Shown here piece by piece: positions 1 to 11,346 of a stretch of DNA of 64,000 bases (position 1 is its first letter; the number at the start of each line of letters is the position of its first letter). Where the stretch lies: the NCBI GenBank assembly GCA_033977085.1, contig CP138906.1:2108001-2172000 (forward strand). Reading direction: 5' to 3'. Origin of the DNA: Apirhabdus apintestini. GTDB taxonomy: Bacteria > Pseudomonadota > Gammaproteobacteria > Enterobacterales > Enterobacteriaceae. Below the pieces are notes generated by a model. It made no database searches. It was not told the DNA's origin and saw nothing but the letters and a program-made list of their open reading frames with translations. A program made the translations under genes and the position numbers.

Positions 1-417
1 TCAGGGACGACATCTGCGTTGCGTATTTTTCCTTGCGTTCTGCATCTTCAATCAGTTGTACAATAGTTTCCGAAAGCGTTTGGTTCCTGCGACGTGATAA
101 CCCGGCAAGGCGTTGCCACACCATAAACTCCAAATCAATGGACTTTTTACGCGTATGCTGGTGTTCTGCATTAAAATGGCGCTTACGGCGTGCTCGAATG
201 GTCTGCTTCATTCGATTTTCCAGCGCAGGATTCATATGTTGCGCGATCCACGCCAGTACATTTACCGGTTCATTTTCCATCGTTAGCAGCAAATCAACGG
301 CGCTCTGGGCTGCGCTGGCTTCCACATAGCGCGTGATCGAACCCCTTCGCGATGTTTTTTAACCAGATACTTCCATTTCCAGCCGCTTTCGAGATTTTTC
401 AGTTGTTGATATTTCAT
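1..417 (-). pseudogene. matP: MatP, Ter macrodomain organiser (partial, frameshifted)
   Basis: Reads from ATG at 417 leftwards and runs off the window start. The N-terminus (MKYQQL-NLESGWKWKYLVKK) and the later part (TIRARRKRHFNAEHQHTRKKS, then VWQRLAGL and the QLIEDAERKEKYA tail) match MatP, a ribbon-helix-helix protein that binds matS sites and condenses the replication terminus region. One base is missing near 338-345, after the codons for HREG, so the two halves lie in different frames. The divergent neighbour is lonH, as in E. coli. About 137 of the usual ~150 residues are in the window. Product identity is certain; whether the frameshift is real is not. Confidence 0.9.
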
Positions 418-581
418 AGTAATCTCAGTGTGACCGCGTAACATTATTCAGATTATCAGTTTTCCAGTGCATTACTGTAAGAGATTATCGATTCTTCCCA
501 CACCTTTTATGCACGATCTGTGTGAAGCGCAACGACATACTGTATAATCGCTCTTTTAATATTAAGCGATTGCAGATTATT

Positions 582-2336
582 TTGACCATAAATCAACTTC
601 CATCGCATCACCTGGTGCCCGATGCCAGCCTGTTACAGGCACCTTCAGCCGCTTTATTAGAACACAGCGCCTCAGTCTTTGAGCGTGTTCAGCCGCGTTT
701 ATGTAATGGGCTTCAGCAATTAATGCAAGTTAACCCACCGGCGGATATTCTGCTGGTCAAAAATACGCAAACCTGGTCATCTTTAACCATGATTGGCGAG
801 GCGCTGAAGGATATTTACGTATCGGGCTCATCGCTTTGCGGTGGTCATTATACTGTGCAGGGAAATCAGGTTGATTTACAGCCGGCAACTTCAGCGCAAG
901 ATAATTTTGCTGCTCAGGGAGATATCGTTATAGCCGACTGGGTTGAAGAACCGCAGCTATTCGGCTGCGTTCGTTTTCATCAGGATACACTAACGCTGGA
1001 ACCAGGCCTTATTCATAAGGCCAATGGAGGCGTATTAGTGATGGCGTTGCGCAGCGTCTTATTACAACCCCGCCTCTGGCTGCGTCTGAAACAAATGCTG
1101 GCACAGCGGCGCTTTGATTGGCTATCGCCCGATGACAACCGCCCTTTACCCGTTTCCATTCCTTCTTTACCACTCTCCGTCAGGCTCGTTCTGAGTGGCG
1201 ATCGAGAGGCGCTGGCCGACTTTCAGGAGCTAGAGCCTGAACTGTCTGCGCTGGCAATATACAGTGAATATGAAGACTGTTTGCAAATCAATACGCCGGA
1301 AGCAGCAGCGCTTTGGTGCAACTGGGTTAGCCACCTTGCTAAAACCCAGCGGCTACCCGCTATTCAGAATGACTTTTGGCCTGAAGCCATCCATGAGGGC
1401 GCACGCTATACGGGAGATAATCAAACTCTGCCGCTATCAAACGATTGGATTATTCGCCAACTAAAAGAAGCGGCGCTTTTTGGTAACGAAGACGCGATGG
1501 GCTCTGAGGCGTTTGCGCACATGGTAAATCAGCGACAGTGGCGAGAAGATTTTCTGCCAGAGCGTATGCGCGAGGAGATTCTATCCCGGCAAATTTGGAT
1601 AGAAACGGATGGCGCACGTATCGGTCAGGTCAATGCCTTATCTGTCATCGAATTTCCCGGTCATCCGCGCACGTTTGGCGAGCCATCCCGGATAAGTTGT
1701 GTCATCCACTTTGGCGACGGCGAGTTTACTGACATTGAACGTAAAGCGGAGTTAGGCGGCAATCTTCACGCCAAAGGCATGATGATTATGCAGGCATTTT
1801 TACTGGCTGCATTAGATCTCGATCAGCAACTTCCTTTTACTGCCTCGCTCACCTTTGAACAATCTTATAGCGAAGTCGATGGCGATAGCGCCTCTATGGC
1901 AGAACTGTGTGCGCTTATTAGTGCGCTGGCAAGCGCCCCCATTAATCAAAGCATCGCCATTACCGGCGCCGTTGACCAGTTTGGGTATATGCAACCCATT
2001 GGCGGGGTCAACGAAAAAATTGAAGGGTTCTTCCACATTTGCGCTGCCCGCGGGCTCACCGGTCAACAGGGCGTTATCATACCCAAAACAAATATGCGTC
2101 ATCTTGCCTTAGAGCGCGACGTCGTTAAGGCGGTTGAACAGGGTACTTTTTCTATTTGGGCTGTCGATAATGCCGCCGACGCGCTTACATTATTAACAGG
2201 ACTCACCTGGAGCGATGATACTCAGGATTGTCTGTTAACTATTATGAAAGAACGCATTACCCAGGCTAACCAACAAGACTATCGTCACCGCTATCCGTGG
2301 CCGCTTCGCTGGTTGAACTGGTTTAACCACAACTGA
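582..2336 (+). CDS. lonH: Lon-like protease YcbZ/LonH
   Basis: Intact frame of 584 aa if started at TTG 582; E. coli YcbZ has 586 aa and begins with the equivalent T-I-x-x-L residues. The frame stays open upstream to an ATG at 522, but that 20-residue extension has no counterpart. The C-terminal half is a Lon-type S16 peptidase domain: the serine sits in GDSASMAEL (about residue 463) and the catalytic lysine in GGVNEKIEGF. The N-terminal half is the Lon-H-type region without a recognisable Walker A. In E. coli this protein is linked to ribosome biogenesis (family knowledge). No strong Shine-Dalgarno is visible before the TTG. It is one of the few long genes here with no indel. Confidence 0.93.
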   Translation: MTINQLPSHHLVPDASLLQAPSAALLEHSASVFERVQPRLCNGLQQLMQVNPPADILLVKNTQTWSSLTMIGEALKDIYVSGSSLCGGHYTVQGNQVDLQPATSAQDNFAAQGDIVIADWVEEPQLFGCVRFHQDTLTLEPGLIHKANGGVLVMALRSVLLQPRLWLRLKQMLAQRRFDWLSPDDNRPLPVSIPSLPLSVRLVLSGDREALADFQELEPELSALAIYSEYEDCLQINTPEAAALWCNWVSHLAKTQRLPAIQNDFWPEAIHEGARYTGDNQTLPLSNDWIIRQLKEAALFGNEDAMGSEAFAHMVNQRQWREDFLPERMREEILSRQIWIETDGARIGQVNALSVIEFPGHPRTFGEPSRISCVIHFGDGEFTDIERKAELGGNLHAKGMMIMQAFLLAALDLDQQLPFTASLTFEQSYSEVDGDSASMAELCALISALASAPINQSIAITGAVDQFGYMQPIGGVNEKIEGFFHICAARGLTGQQGVIIPKTNMRHLALERDVVKAVEQGTFSIWAVDNAADALTLLTGLTWSDDTQDCLLTIMKERITQANQQDYRHRYPWPLRWLNWFNHN

Positions 2337-2348
2337 TCGGAGTTGTTG

Positions 2349-2366
2349 AGCGTACACGTGTAAGCT
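2349..2366. promoter_or_regulatory. FabR-type operator upstream of fabA
   Basis: AGCGTACACGTGTAAGCT is an 18-bp near-perfect palindrome (one mismatched pair) located 39 bp before the fabA start. It resembles the FabR palindrome in E. coli fabA and fabB promoters, where FabR represses unsaturated fatty acid synthesis. The match is from memory of the family; no binding evidence is available here. Confidence 0.7.
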
Positions 2367-2404
2367 AATCTGCGTGCTTCACTAGAATAAGGCTTATTGT
2401 AGAC

Positions 2405-2922
2405 ATGGTTGATAAACGCGAATCCTATACGAAAGAAGATCTTCTTGCTTCCTCACGCGGAGAACTGTTTGGTGCCGAAGGCCCGCAGCTCCCCGCTCCT
2501 AATATGCTGATGATGGACCGCGTGGTTAAAATGACGGAAACCGGCGGCAATTTTGATAAAGGCTATGTGGAAGCCGAGCTGGATATCAACCCGGATATGT
2601 GGTTCTTTGGCTGCCATTTTATCGGCGATCCTGTTATGCCAGGCTGTCTCGGTCTTGATGCTATGTGGCAACTGGTCGGTTTTTACCTTGGCTGGCTTGG
2701 CGGTGAAGGAAAAGGCCGCGCACTCGGCGTTGGCGAGGTAAAGTTTACCGGTCAAATTCGTCCAACGGCAAAAAAGTGACTTACCGCATTCACTTCAAGC
2801 GCATCGTTAATCGCCGTCTAATTATGGGGCTGGCCGACGGTGAAGTTTTAGTCGACGGGCGAGTCATTTACACCGCGAGCGATTTAAAAGTAGGTCTGTT
2901 TAAAGATACCTCTGCTTTTTAA
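2405..2922 (+). pseudogene. fabA: 3-hydroxydecanoyl-ACP dehydratase/isomerase FabA (one-base frameshift as read)
   Basis: FabA dehydrates 3-hydroxydecanoyl-ACP and isomerises the product, the entry step to unsaturated fatty acids in the cytosol. The first 124 codons follow E. coli FabA almost residue for residue, with catalytic His in GCHFIGDPVMPG (about residue 70) and Asp in CLGLDAMWQ (about 84). At 2770-2775 a run of six A replaces the seven needed, giving a premature TGA. The correct C-terminus (VTYRIHFKRIVNRR to DTSAF) continues in the next frame to TAA 2922. The span is 518 bp, exactly one base short of 172 codons plus stop. FabA is essential in most enterics, so a sequence error is a serious alternative to true loss. 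Confidence 0.93.
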
Positions 2923-2999
2923 AGCGTAAATCAACCCAATCAATTGAATGATATAGTAAAAATACTGTAACTCATTCGATTGGGCTGAACGCCATCGCA

Positions 3000-3030
3000 A
3001 AACCTCCGCAGGCGCGGAGGTTTCTTTTAA
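3000..3030. terminator. Rho-independent terminator between convergent fabA and rmf
   Basis: AAACCTCCGC, loop AGGC, GCGGAGGTTT: a perfect 10-bp stem followed by TCTTTT on the + strand and preceded by an A-rich stretch, so it can serve both fabA (+) and rmf (-). Confidence 0.85.
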
Positions 3031-3040
3031 AGAGACACTA

Positions 3041-3208
3041 TTAGGCGGTAAGCGCCCTGTCCTCCATGGCATCTCGCCAGCCTCCCATCCAGTGCGATCG
3101 TTGATTTAACGACTGATAGGGACACATTTCTTTAGAGCGCCCGGTAATACCCGCCTGATAACCTCGTTGATGAGCCCGTGACAGGCGATCGCGTTTTTGT
3201 CTCTTCAT
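3041..3208 (-). CDS. rmf: Ribosome modulation factor
   Basis: 55 aa from ATG 3208 to TAA 3041, the family length. It begins MKRQKRDRL and contains RGYQAGITGRSKEMCPYQ, the hallmark of RMF. RMF binds 70S ribosomes in stationary phase and drives dimerisation to inactive 100S particles. It lies between fabA and pqiC as in E. coli, on the strand opposite fabA, and is intact. Confidence 0.95.
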   Translation of the reverse strand: MKRQKRDRLSRAHQRGYQAGITGRSKEMCPYQSLNQRSHWMGGWRDAMEDRALTA

Positions 3209-3654
3209 GCCTCGTTTCCCTCATTTTGATTTGTGGAAAAAGAAAACAGTGATTACAAAATGAGCAATCACCCCTAATCAATACCTGCTTCAACTGCGTC
3301 CGTCAAGCCAGAAAACGCGCATTTTTTCAGCATCTCAAGGTATGAAGGCGTTATTTTACTGATTGCTATCGCTTAATTTTTTCAAGCGCGGAGAGCGAAT
3401 AAAAAGCCCGTAAAAGCGCTTTGTAAGCCAGAGAGACAAATTATTCGGCTATTGAAGACCTCGGCAGCAGCCTGTCTTCTATCTGCAAAAGATGGCAAAC
3501 ATAGTCAAAAGTATTGCTGTCGAATAATTAACGCCTGATTAATACCGCGCGCCAGCGTTATTTGTAGCACGCGTCGGGCCCACGGCAGCGCTCAGCTAAC
3601 CCAGAACCCATAGTCGGTGCAGGAGAATGGCGGCAGAGATACAAAGCCATATAA
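3209..3654. other. Intergenic region upstream of rmf, no gene seen
   Basis: About 450 bp between the rmf start and the pqiC terminator. It must carry the rmf promoter, but no confident hexamers stand out. No ORF in any frame resembles a known protein. It is longer than the corresponding gap in E. coli as I recall it. Confidence 0.5.
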
Positions 3655-3685
3655 AGGAAGCGGGCGTAGCCGTAACTACACCCGC
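3655..3685 (-). terminator. Terminator of the pqiABC operon
   Basis: On the minus strand GCGGGTGTAG, loop TTACGG, CTACGCCCGC (one G-T pair) then TTCCTTTAT. It lies 54 bp beyond the pqiC stop. Confidence 0.65.
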
Positions 3686-3738
3686 GGGATAGGTAACGCC
3701 GGCGGTGCATCGAGATGATTCCGACGCGCCCCTATGCT

Positions 3739-4301
3739 TTAAGGTAAACGCTCAAGCTGTGCGGCTATCTGTGTCGCTGCCTGTTGCCAACCCTGAGCCA
3801 GTACTTTCACCATTGCGTCGTACCCGTCCTGCTGCTGCTTTAAATCAATATAGAAAGGTCGTTTAATTAATGTTCCCTGCTGATTCAGCAACCATTCGCC
3901 GCTAACGATAACGTGCCCATCGTAACGACCATAAAAATCCGTCACCTCCACGCTTAATACACTCTGCTCGTTGCCCAACGGCTGGGAAGAAACTATCCAG
4001 CCGGGCAGGCGGGCGCTCAAATTAGCCGCCAGCGTACTGCGCAATTGCTGATCCAGGGGCTGGCCCAGAGATTTTGCGTTGCAATTGAGTATTGGACATC
4101 CGTGGTTTGGTATACCAGGCCATTCTCAGCCAGATAGTCAGGTATCCGAACCTGATCAATCCAAAGTTGAGGCGCCCCAGCCTGCGAAGCGCTTTGCAAC
4201 ACCGGCTGTGCCGGCGTGGGCAATTGATAATACGTGAGTTCGCTTGTACTGCTGCAGGCGCTCAGCGCCAGCACCAGGCACAGCGGTAGCCATTGTTTCA
4301 T
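3739..4301 (-). pseudogene. pqiC: PqiC (YmbA) lipoprotein (one-base frameshift as read)
   Basis: The N-terminal part (from ATG 4301) is a lipoprotein signal, KQWLPLCLVLALSACSS, with the lipobox Cys at residue 16. The DUF330/ABC_trans_aux domain follows (YYQLPTPAQP, WIDQVRIPDYLAENGLVYQT). PqiC is the outer-membrane-anchored partner of the PqiAB MCE lipid transport bridge. At 4056-4059 a run of four C (coding strand) stands where five are needed. The remainder (STLAANLSARLPGWIVSSQPLG to LERLP) is in another frame. Total length is 563 bp, one base less than 187 codons plus stop. The start overlaps the pqiB stop (ATGA). Confidence 0.9.
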
Positions 4302-5935
4302 TGTTTCGCCCTCTTCGGCTGGGGATCCTTTTTGTCTTTCGCTTCGAACACCAGCGCATTACTTTTCGCATTCAGCGTGCGCAGGACTGGCTGTAATTCC
4401 CTCAGCACCTGATCGAGACGCTGCATATCCGCAACCATTTTGTTATATGCCGCCGAACCAGGCTGCAGCCCTTTCATGCTCCTGTTCAGTTCCTGAAGCG
4501 TTTTTTGCATATCTTCCGGCAATTGCTGCATCGATTTGCTGCCAGTAAATTGGTTGAGATTATTCAACGTTTTCTGCAGTTCCTGCATTGTCCGCTGGCT
4601 TTCATTCAAGGTATTAGTTGCCTGCTGAACCATCGGATTAAGCGGCAAATTATTGATTTTATCCAGCGTCTCCATCAGTTTTTGTTGGATTTGCGCCAAA
4701 CCACCGGTCACCGTTGGAATAATGGTATAGCCACCAAAATTGCGGATACCTTTAAACGGCGGTGCTTTCGAATAAAAATCTAAGTCGACGTACAGAGCAC
4801 CAGTCACGATATTGCCAGTCTTTAAGGAACCGCGTAGCCCGCGATCGAACAAGCTCATCGAGGTGCGAACGAAGATCGGGGTCTTCACCCAACTGATCTT
4901 CTACCCGTTTAGGATCGATGCGAATCAGTACCGGTATCCGGTAATCGGTATTAAGTTTTTGGCTCAGGCCAGGAACCGAGAACGGCACCTGAGACACGCT
5001 CCCAGGCGAATACCGCGGAATTCAACCGGTGCACCGGGTTTCAGACCGCCAACGGAATCTTTAAAGAACATCAAATAATCTACGTGCTGCGTATACAGCG
5101 AATCCTGAATGCTACGGCGATCGTTATATAAATGAAATTCGCTGCGGTTCTCCACTGGCTCGCCCCAGGTCGATCCTTCCGGCACATCAAAACTAACGCC
5201 GCCGCTAAACAGCGTAGTCAGCGATCCCATTTCCACCCGCATCCCGGATGACGACATATCGACGGCGATACCGCTATCCTTCCAGAAGCGCACGTTGCTG
5301 GTAACCAGCCGGTCATTCGGCGCGCTAATAAAAAGCTGATAATGAATTGAGCGGCTGGTGGCATCGAATTCGCTAGTTTCAACCGACCCCACCCGATAGC
5401 CGCGAAATAAAACCGGATCGCCGGGGTTAAGCTGCCCCGCTTTATCGCTGTCCAGCGTAATACGAATACCTTTGGCATCAGGCGGCGCCAGTGGCGGCGA
5501 GTCTAATAATTCATATCGCGCCGGCTTTTCACCTTTTTCCCGGGCTGGAGTTCGATATACGCCCCGGACAACAGTGTGCTTAACCCCGTTACCCCTCGCG
5601 ACCAATCTGCGGCTTCACGACCCAGAAGACGGAATCATTGCGCAGAAGTTTATCCATACCCGAATTCAAACGCGCTTTGATTTCAACGTGATGCAAGTCA
5701 TCGGTTAAGACTACACTCTCGACTTTACCGACATCGACGCTGCGGCTTTTAATGGCGGTTTTACCGCCGACAATCCCTTCCGCATTTGTTGTAATCAGCG
5801 TAACCATTGGCCCTGGTGGCTGTAATGATAAAACAGAATCCATGCGCCAATCAGCGCCGTAATAATGGGGAAAATCCAAACGGGGGACCAGCTTTTCACT
5901 TTTTTCACCCGGGCCTTTCCGCGCTCATTTTCCAT
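4298..5935 (-). pseudogene. pqiB: PqiB, MCE-domain lipid transport protein (about six frameshifts)
   Basis: ATG 5935 overlaps the end of pqiA. The N-terminus has a membrane anchor (VKSWSPVWIFPIITALIGAW) and is followed by MCE repeats. PqiB forms a periplasm-spanning tube for lipid traffic between the membranes. The reading frame is broken near 5810, 5598 (G run), 5550 (A run), 4995 and 4857, so the pieces GREG, KGEKPARYELL, RGIRLG, VPFSVPGL and DRGLRGSLKTG lie in alternating frames. The coiled-coil-like C-terminus (PMVQQATNTLNESQRTM to PKRAKQ) is continuous. The E. coli protein has 546 aa and this span is 1638 bp. It is the most interrupted gene of the operon. Confidence 0.9.
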
Positions 5936-7192
5936 GTCCATCAAACTCCTCATGGTTGTGTTCCTGCGCGCGATCCCAGGTTAAACGGGGATCGAACATC
6001 GACGCGGAAAACATCGTCACAATAACCACCAGCGCAAACATCAGCGCCCCCACTGCGGGATAAATACTCATTAACGCCCCCATACGCACCAGCGCAGAGA
6101 GTACGGCAATCACAAAAACGTCAATCATCGACCAGCGGCCAACGAATTCGACCACCTCATAAATCTTATGCATCCGTTCGCTATTTGCGCGCCCGTGCCC
6201 GTGCGCATCCCAGCACAGCCAGCCGATAGCAATCATCTTAAGCGTCGGAACCATAATACTGGCCATAAAAATAACCATTGCGACGGGATATGACCCCTCG
6301 CTCCAGAGCAAAACGACTCCCGCCAGAATCGTAGACGGCATTTTGTCGCCTAACAGGTCGGTTATCATAATCGGTAATAAATTCGCGGGCAGATAAAGAA
6401 TTATCGACGTAATAAGCAGCGATAACGTCCACTGCAGGCTATGTGGGCGCCGCGCGGCGCCATGAGTATGACAACGCGGGCATTCGCGCAGCTCTGCAGG
6501 AACTATAGCGGTGCAGCAGGAGCAGGAGCGCAGCCCCTGTCGAATACCAGCGATCCCAGCTTTCGGAAAATGCGGCAAGGCCGGCGCTGGCGCAATGTCA
6601 TCCCACAGCCAGCGTCGGTCAACGCATTGAAATACGCGCAATTGCAGCAGGCAAAACAGGCACCAGGGTGCAAAACTGGGGCCAATGCCAATATCACCGT
6701 AGGCCATAAGTTTCACAAAACTCACCAGTACGCCCGCCAGAAAAATTTCCGCCATCCCCCAGCTTTTTAGCTGAAACAAAATGCGAGCCAGCACGCGAGC
6801 CAGCCCTGGCGTCATACGAACCCGATTAACCAAGAGCAGAATCGACACCAGGCAAAACGCGGGCACTAACTGAACAAATAGCAAAAAGAATGTTCCGAGA
6901 CTCGCGTAATCTTCTGAAAACATTACTTTCGGGATTGCCAGCAGCGTAATCTCGCTGGTCAGGCCCGCCACTTTCATATTTACAAAGGGAATAGATTAGC
7001 AAGAAACAGCATAAACAAAGCCGCCAGCGCATAGGCCGTTGGACGCTGGCGCGGCGCGCGCCACGCCGTGGTCAGCGTCGTTGAACAGCGCGGACAGCAC
7101 GCTTTCTCGCCCGGCTTCAGATCGGGCAGCGCCACTGCCATATCGCACTGGGGACATAAGATATGCCGCGCGGCGCGGTGAGATTCACACAT
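5925..7192 (-). pseudogene. pqiA: PqiA inner-membrane protein (one-base frameshift as read)
   Basis: Starts at ATG 7192, overlapping the uup stop (ATGTGTGA). The N-terminal zinc-ribbon-like segment CPQCDMAVALPDLKPG...CPRC is followed by the first membrane segment. At 6984-6986 a run of three T (coding strand) needs four, causing a TAA after LFPL. The next frame carries the rest: a second cysteine-rich segment (RSCSCC...CPRC, around residue 220) and further membrane helices up to the stop at 5925. PqiA is an eight-helix inner-membrane protein of the Pqi lipid transport system, SoxRS-inducible in E. coli. The span is 1268 bp. Confidence 0.9.
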
Positions 7193-9126
7193 GCCGCTTT
7201 TCTCCTTTACCGACCATTTTTTGCGACTCAAGATATTCCCAGCGCTCAAAAGCACTTTCAAGCCGCTGTTCCGCCGCAGCCAAATCGGATAACACCTGTT
7301 GCGTGCTATCGTGCGGTTGATTGAAAAATGCGGGGTCGCCAACCTGTGCCTGCAGCGACGCAATTTCCGCCTCCAGCGTTTCGAGTTGCTGCGGCAATTG
7401 CTCCAGCTCACGCTGCAGTTTATAGCTGAGTTTCCCGCCGCCGGTGCGTTTCGTCACAGAAGCCGACGTGGTTTCCACCTCGGCTGGTACTTGCACCTTC
7501 GACGCAGCGGTTGTTTTTAGCGGCTGAGTCTGAGATTGCTGCTCACGTGCATCGTGATAACCGCCAATATAGCGGCCAATACGCCCCTGCCCTTCAAAAA
7601 TCCAACATTCAGTCACGGTATTATCTACAAACTGCCTGTCATGGCTGACCAAAAGCACGGTGCCCTGGTAGTTATCGATAAGCTCTTCCAGCAGATCCGG
7701 GGTTTCCACATCCAGATCGTTAGTCGGTTCATCGAGGATGAGCAGATTGCTGGGTTTTAAAAATAGCCGCGCCAGTAATAAACGATTACGCTCACCGCCG
7801 GATAAAGCACGCACCGGCGTCATCGCCCGCTTAGGATGGAAGAGGAAGTCCTGCAAATAGCCCAGCACGTGGCGCGGCCTGCCGTTCACCATGACTTCCT
7901 GTTTCCCTTCGGCTAGGTTATCCATCACCGTTTTCTCAGGATCGAGCGCCGCCCGGTGCTGATCGAAATAGGCGACCTCCAGTTTGGTACCAATGTGCAC
8001 GCGCCCGCTATCAGGCGCTAAATCACCCAGCATTAACTTCAAAAGCGTGGTTTTCCCGCAGCCATTTGGCCCCACCAGCGCGATTTTATCGCCACGCTGC
8101 ACCTGAGCGCTAAAATCCCGTACCAGCGGCCGGTCCTTCAACGCGTAGCTCACGTTCTCCAGCTCAAAGACAATTTTTCCGGAGCGGGTCGCCTCTTCAA
8201 CCTGCATTTTGGCGCTGCCCATCACTTCTCGCCGCTCTCCTCGCTCACGGCGCATTGCTTTCAGCGCGCGTACGCGCCCTTCATTGCGGGTACGGCGCGC
8301 TTTAATTCCCTGACGGATCCACACCTCTTCCTGCGCCAGCTTGCGATCGAACTCCGCATTTTGCATCTCTTCAACCCGGAGCGCCTCTTCTTTCGCCACC
8401 AGGTAAGCATCATAATCGCCTGGCCACGAAACCAGTTTTCCACGGTCAAGATCGACTATCCGCGTTGCCATATTGCGAATAAAAGAGCGATCGTGGGAGA
8501 TAAAAATAATCGTGCCGTTAAAGGTTTTGAGAAAGCCCTCCAGCCAGTCGATGGTTTCTATATCCAAATGGTTGGTCGGCTCATCCAATAATAGGACGTG
8601 CGGCGCACTAACCAGCGCCCTGCCCAGCGCCGCTTTACGTAACCAGCCACCGGATAGCGCAGAAAGCGCGCTATTCGCATCCAGGCCAAGCTGTAGCAGC
8701 ACTTCGTTAATGCGGTTTTCCAGTTGCCATAGCCCCTGATGCTCCAGGGTTTCCTGAACCTGCGCCAGCCGGTCGAGATTCTTTTCGCTGGGATCGCTCA
8801 TAACGAGCTCGCGATAGCACATGGTAACGCTTTAGAATTTCAGCCTGTTCCTCAACCCCTTCGGCAACAAAGTCATAAACGGTGCCGGCCACATCGCGCG
8901 GAGGATCCTGCTGCAAACGCGCGACAATCAAATCTTGTTCATAGATTATACGCCCATCGTCCAGCGGTATTTCGCGGTTGAGGATCTTCATCAGCGTCGA
9001 TTTTCCTGCCCCGTTACGCCCCACCAGGCAAATGCGTTCATTATCTTCAATGTGCAGTTCGGCGTTATCAAGCAAAGGAGCGTCGCTATAAGATAGCCAG
9101 GCGCCGTGCATACTGATTAATGACAT
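7185..9126 (-). pseudogene. uup: Uup, ABC-F ATPase (one frameshift as read)
   Basis: Soluble ABC-F protein with two ATP-binding cassettes. Walker A 1 is GRNGAGKST (about residue 37) and Walker A 2 GPNGCGKTT. Signatures LSGGWLRKAAL and LSGGERNRLLL and the matching LLLDEPTNHLD / LILDEPTNDLD motifs are all present. A C-terminal coiled-coil domain (LSYKLQRELEQLP...) binds DNA in E. coli Uup. After KRYHVLSR the frame shifts at 8800-8812, where CGAGCTC holds one base too many relative to the SRLVM expected. Uup affects transposon excision and ribosome function (family knowledge). It is followed directly by pqiA. Confidence 0.92.
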
Positions 9127-9132
9127 TGCAAA

Positions 9133-11250
9133 TTATTCCTCCACTGCGTGGGTGATGAGCCAGCAGTTATGTATTTGTCGGTTGCGGGCGAAATCCTGCG
9201 ACAGGGTCTTTTGTGTGATCTCGCGGGCGCGAAGCCCAAGCGCCGCCAGACCATCAAGATCCATACGGAAGCCGCGCTTATTATTAGAAAACATGATAGT
9301 GCCTCCCGGGCGCAGCAGCCGCTTCAAATCGCGCATTAGCTGAAGATGATCGCGCTGAACATCGAACGCCGACTCCATACGTTTCGAATTAGAAAACGTC
9401 GGCGGATCGATAAAAATAACGTCAAAACGCTCTTCGCTTTCCTGTAGCCGAGCTCAGGCAGTCAGCCTGTAGTAGCCGGTGCGCGCGCCCCGTCAGGCCG
9501 TTCAGGCGCAGGTTACGCTCAGCCCATTCAAGATATGTGCGCGACATATCGACGGTGGTTGTGGTACGCGCACCACCAAGCCCCGCATGAACGCTGGCGC
9601 TACCGGTATAGGCGAAAAGATTCAGGAAGTCCTTCCCGGCACTCATTTCCCCCAACATACGGCGCGCAATGCGATGATCGAGGAATAGCCCGGTATCCAG
9701 GTAGTCCGTTAAGTTCACCCACAGGCGCGCATTGTATTCGTGTACTTCGATAAAATCGCCTTTCTCCGCCAGCTTTTGGTACTGGTTTTTGCCTTTCTGC
9801 CGCTCGCGGGTTTTTAACACCAGCCGATTTGGCGCAATATTAAGCGTCGCCAGCGTCGCAGCGATAATATCAAACAGGCGCTGACGGGCTTTTTGCGGAT
9901 CGATGCTTTTTGGCGGGGCGTATTCCTGAATCACAACCCAGTCCGCGTAGCAGTCGACCGCCACGTTATATTCCGGCAGGTCGGCATCATACAATCTCCA
10001 GCAGTCTATTCCCTGTTGGCGCGCCCATTTATCCAGCTTTTTCTGATTTTTGCGCAGCCGGTTAGCGAAGTCTTCGGCCATATCCGCAGGCGCGGTGTCT
10101 CCAGCATGCTCGGCCAACTGGTAGTTCTTTTGAACGCAGTCCAGCGGGCCATTTTTAGCTTTAAACTGCCGCGACGCACGCAATTGTAAACAGCTAAGCA
10201 ACTCGGGCGATGCGCTGAATAGCGAGAGATTCCAGCCGCCAAAGCGCGATTTTAGTATGCGCCCTAACACTGAATGCAGCGCAATCAGCGCCGGTTCGCT
10301 TTCCAAACGTTCGCCATAGGGAGGATTACTGACGATAGTGCCACAGGGACCGTCCGCAACCGGATTGCTCAGTTGAGTAGCATCTCCAACGTCGAAACGA
10401 ATTAATTCCGCCATCCCGCGCGGCGTGCGTTATTACGGGCGCGTTCAACCACAATCGCATCGCAGTCCCTCCCCCAAAAGCGCGAGGTATAAGCCTGAGC
10501 ACCAAGGCGCGCCCGGCGCTGCGCTTCTGTGACTACGGATTTCCAGGCCTCTCTGTCATGCCCTTGCCAGCCGGAAAATCCCCAGCGCGTGCGTCGTAAA
10601 CCCGGCGCGCGGTCGGTGGCTATCATGGCTGCTTCAATCAGCAGGGTGCCGGAACCGCACATGGGATCGATAAGCGGCGTTCCCGGCTGCCATCCGGAGC
10701 GCAGAATAATCGCCGCAGCCAGGTTTTCTTTTAAAGGCGCCATACCTGCCGCTTCCCGATAGCCGCGCTGATGAAGTCCGTCTCCACTGAGATCTAATGC
10801 AATACTGGCAACCTCTTTGTGCAGCCATACGTTAATGCGCACATCAGGTTCATCCCGGCTTACATTTGGACGCGGCAGATTTTTGCGGGTGAATGCGTCG
10901 ACGATTGCATCCTTAACTTTCAGCGCACCGTATTGCGTATTGCGTATCTCATCGTTCATTCCGCTGAAATGGACAGCGAACGTTGCGCCCGGCGCCATCA
11001 GCGTTGTCCAGTCGATGGCCTGAACGCCCAAATAGAGGTCGAGATCGCTATAGACATTGCACTCTCCCAGCGGCAGCAAGATGCGCGATGCCAGTCGGCT
11101 CCACATCAGGCTACGGTACATGAGCAGCGCATCTCCCTGATAGCGGACGCCACCGGGCACAATCTGGCAATCGTGGGCACCCAGGCGTTCAAGTTCAGAT
11201 TTGAGCAGTTCTTCAAGCCCGCGTGCCGTGCTGGCGAACAGAGAATTCAT
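9133..11250 (-). pseudogene. rlmL: 23S rRNA methyltransferase RlmKL (two frameshifts)
   Basis: Bifunctional enzyme: the N-terminal THUMP plus RlmL domain makes m2G2445, the C-terminal RlmK domain m7G2069. Seen are the RlmL motif DPMCGSGTLLIEAAM (about residue 190) and NPPYGERL, then the RlmK SAM site (LNLFAYTGSASVHA) and DPPTFSNSKRM. The first frameshift is at 10413-10417, where one G is missing after ARRAG. The second is at 9445-9460, where one base is gained at TGAGCTCGG inside the segment for ADCL-x-x-LQESEERF. E. coli RlmKL has 702 aa; the span here is 2118 bp. It is 6 bp upstream of uup. Confidence 0.92.
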
Positions 11251-11346
11251 AGTGTCACTTCATCATTACGGAAAATTGCCGCGCATTATAGCTAATCCGC
11301 ACCGCATGTCATAAAGTTGCCGTGTATTTCCTCTGATGGCGGTTTC

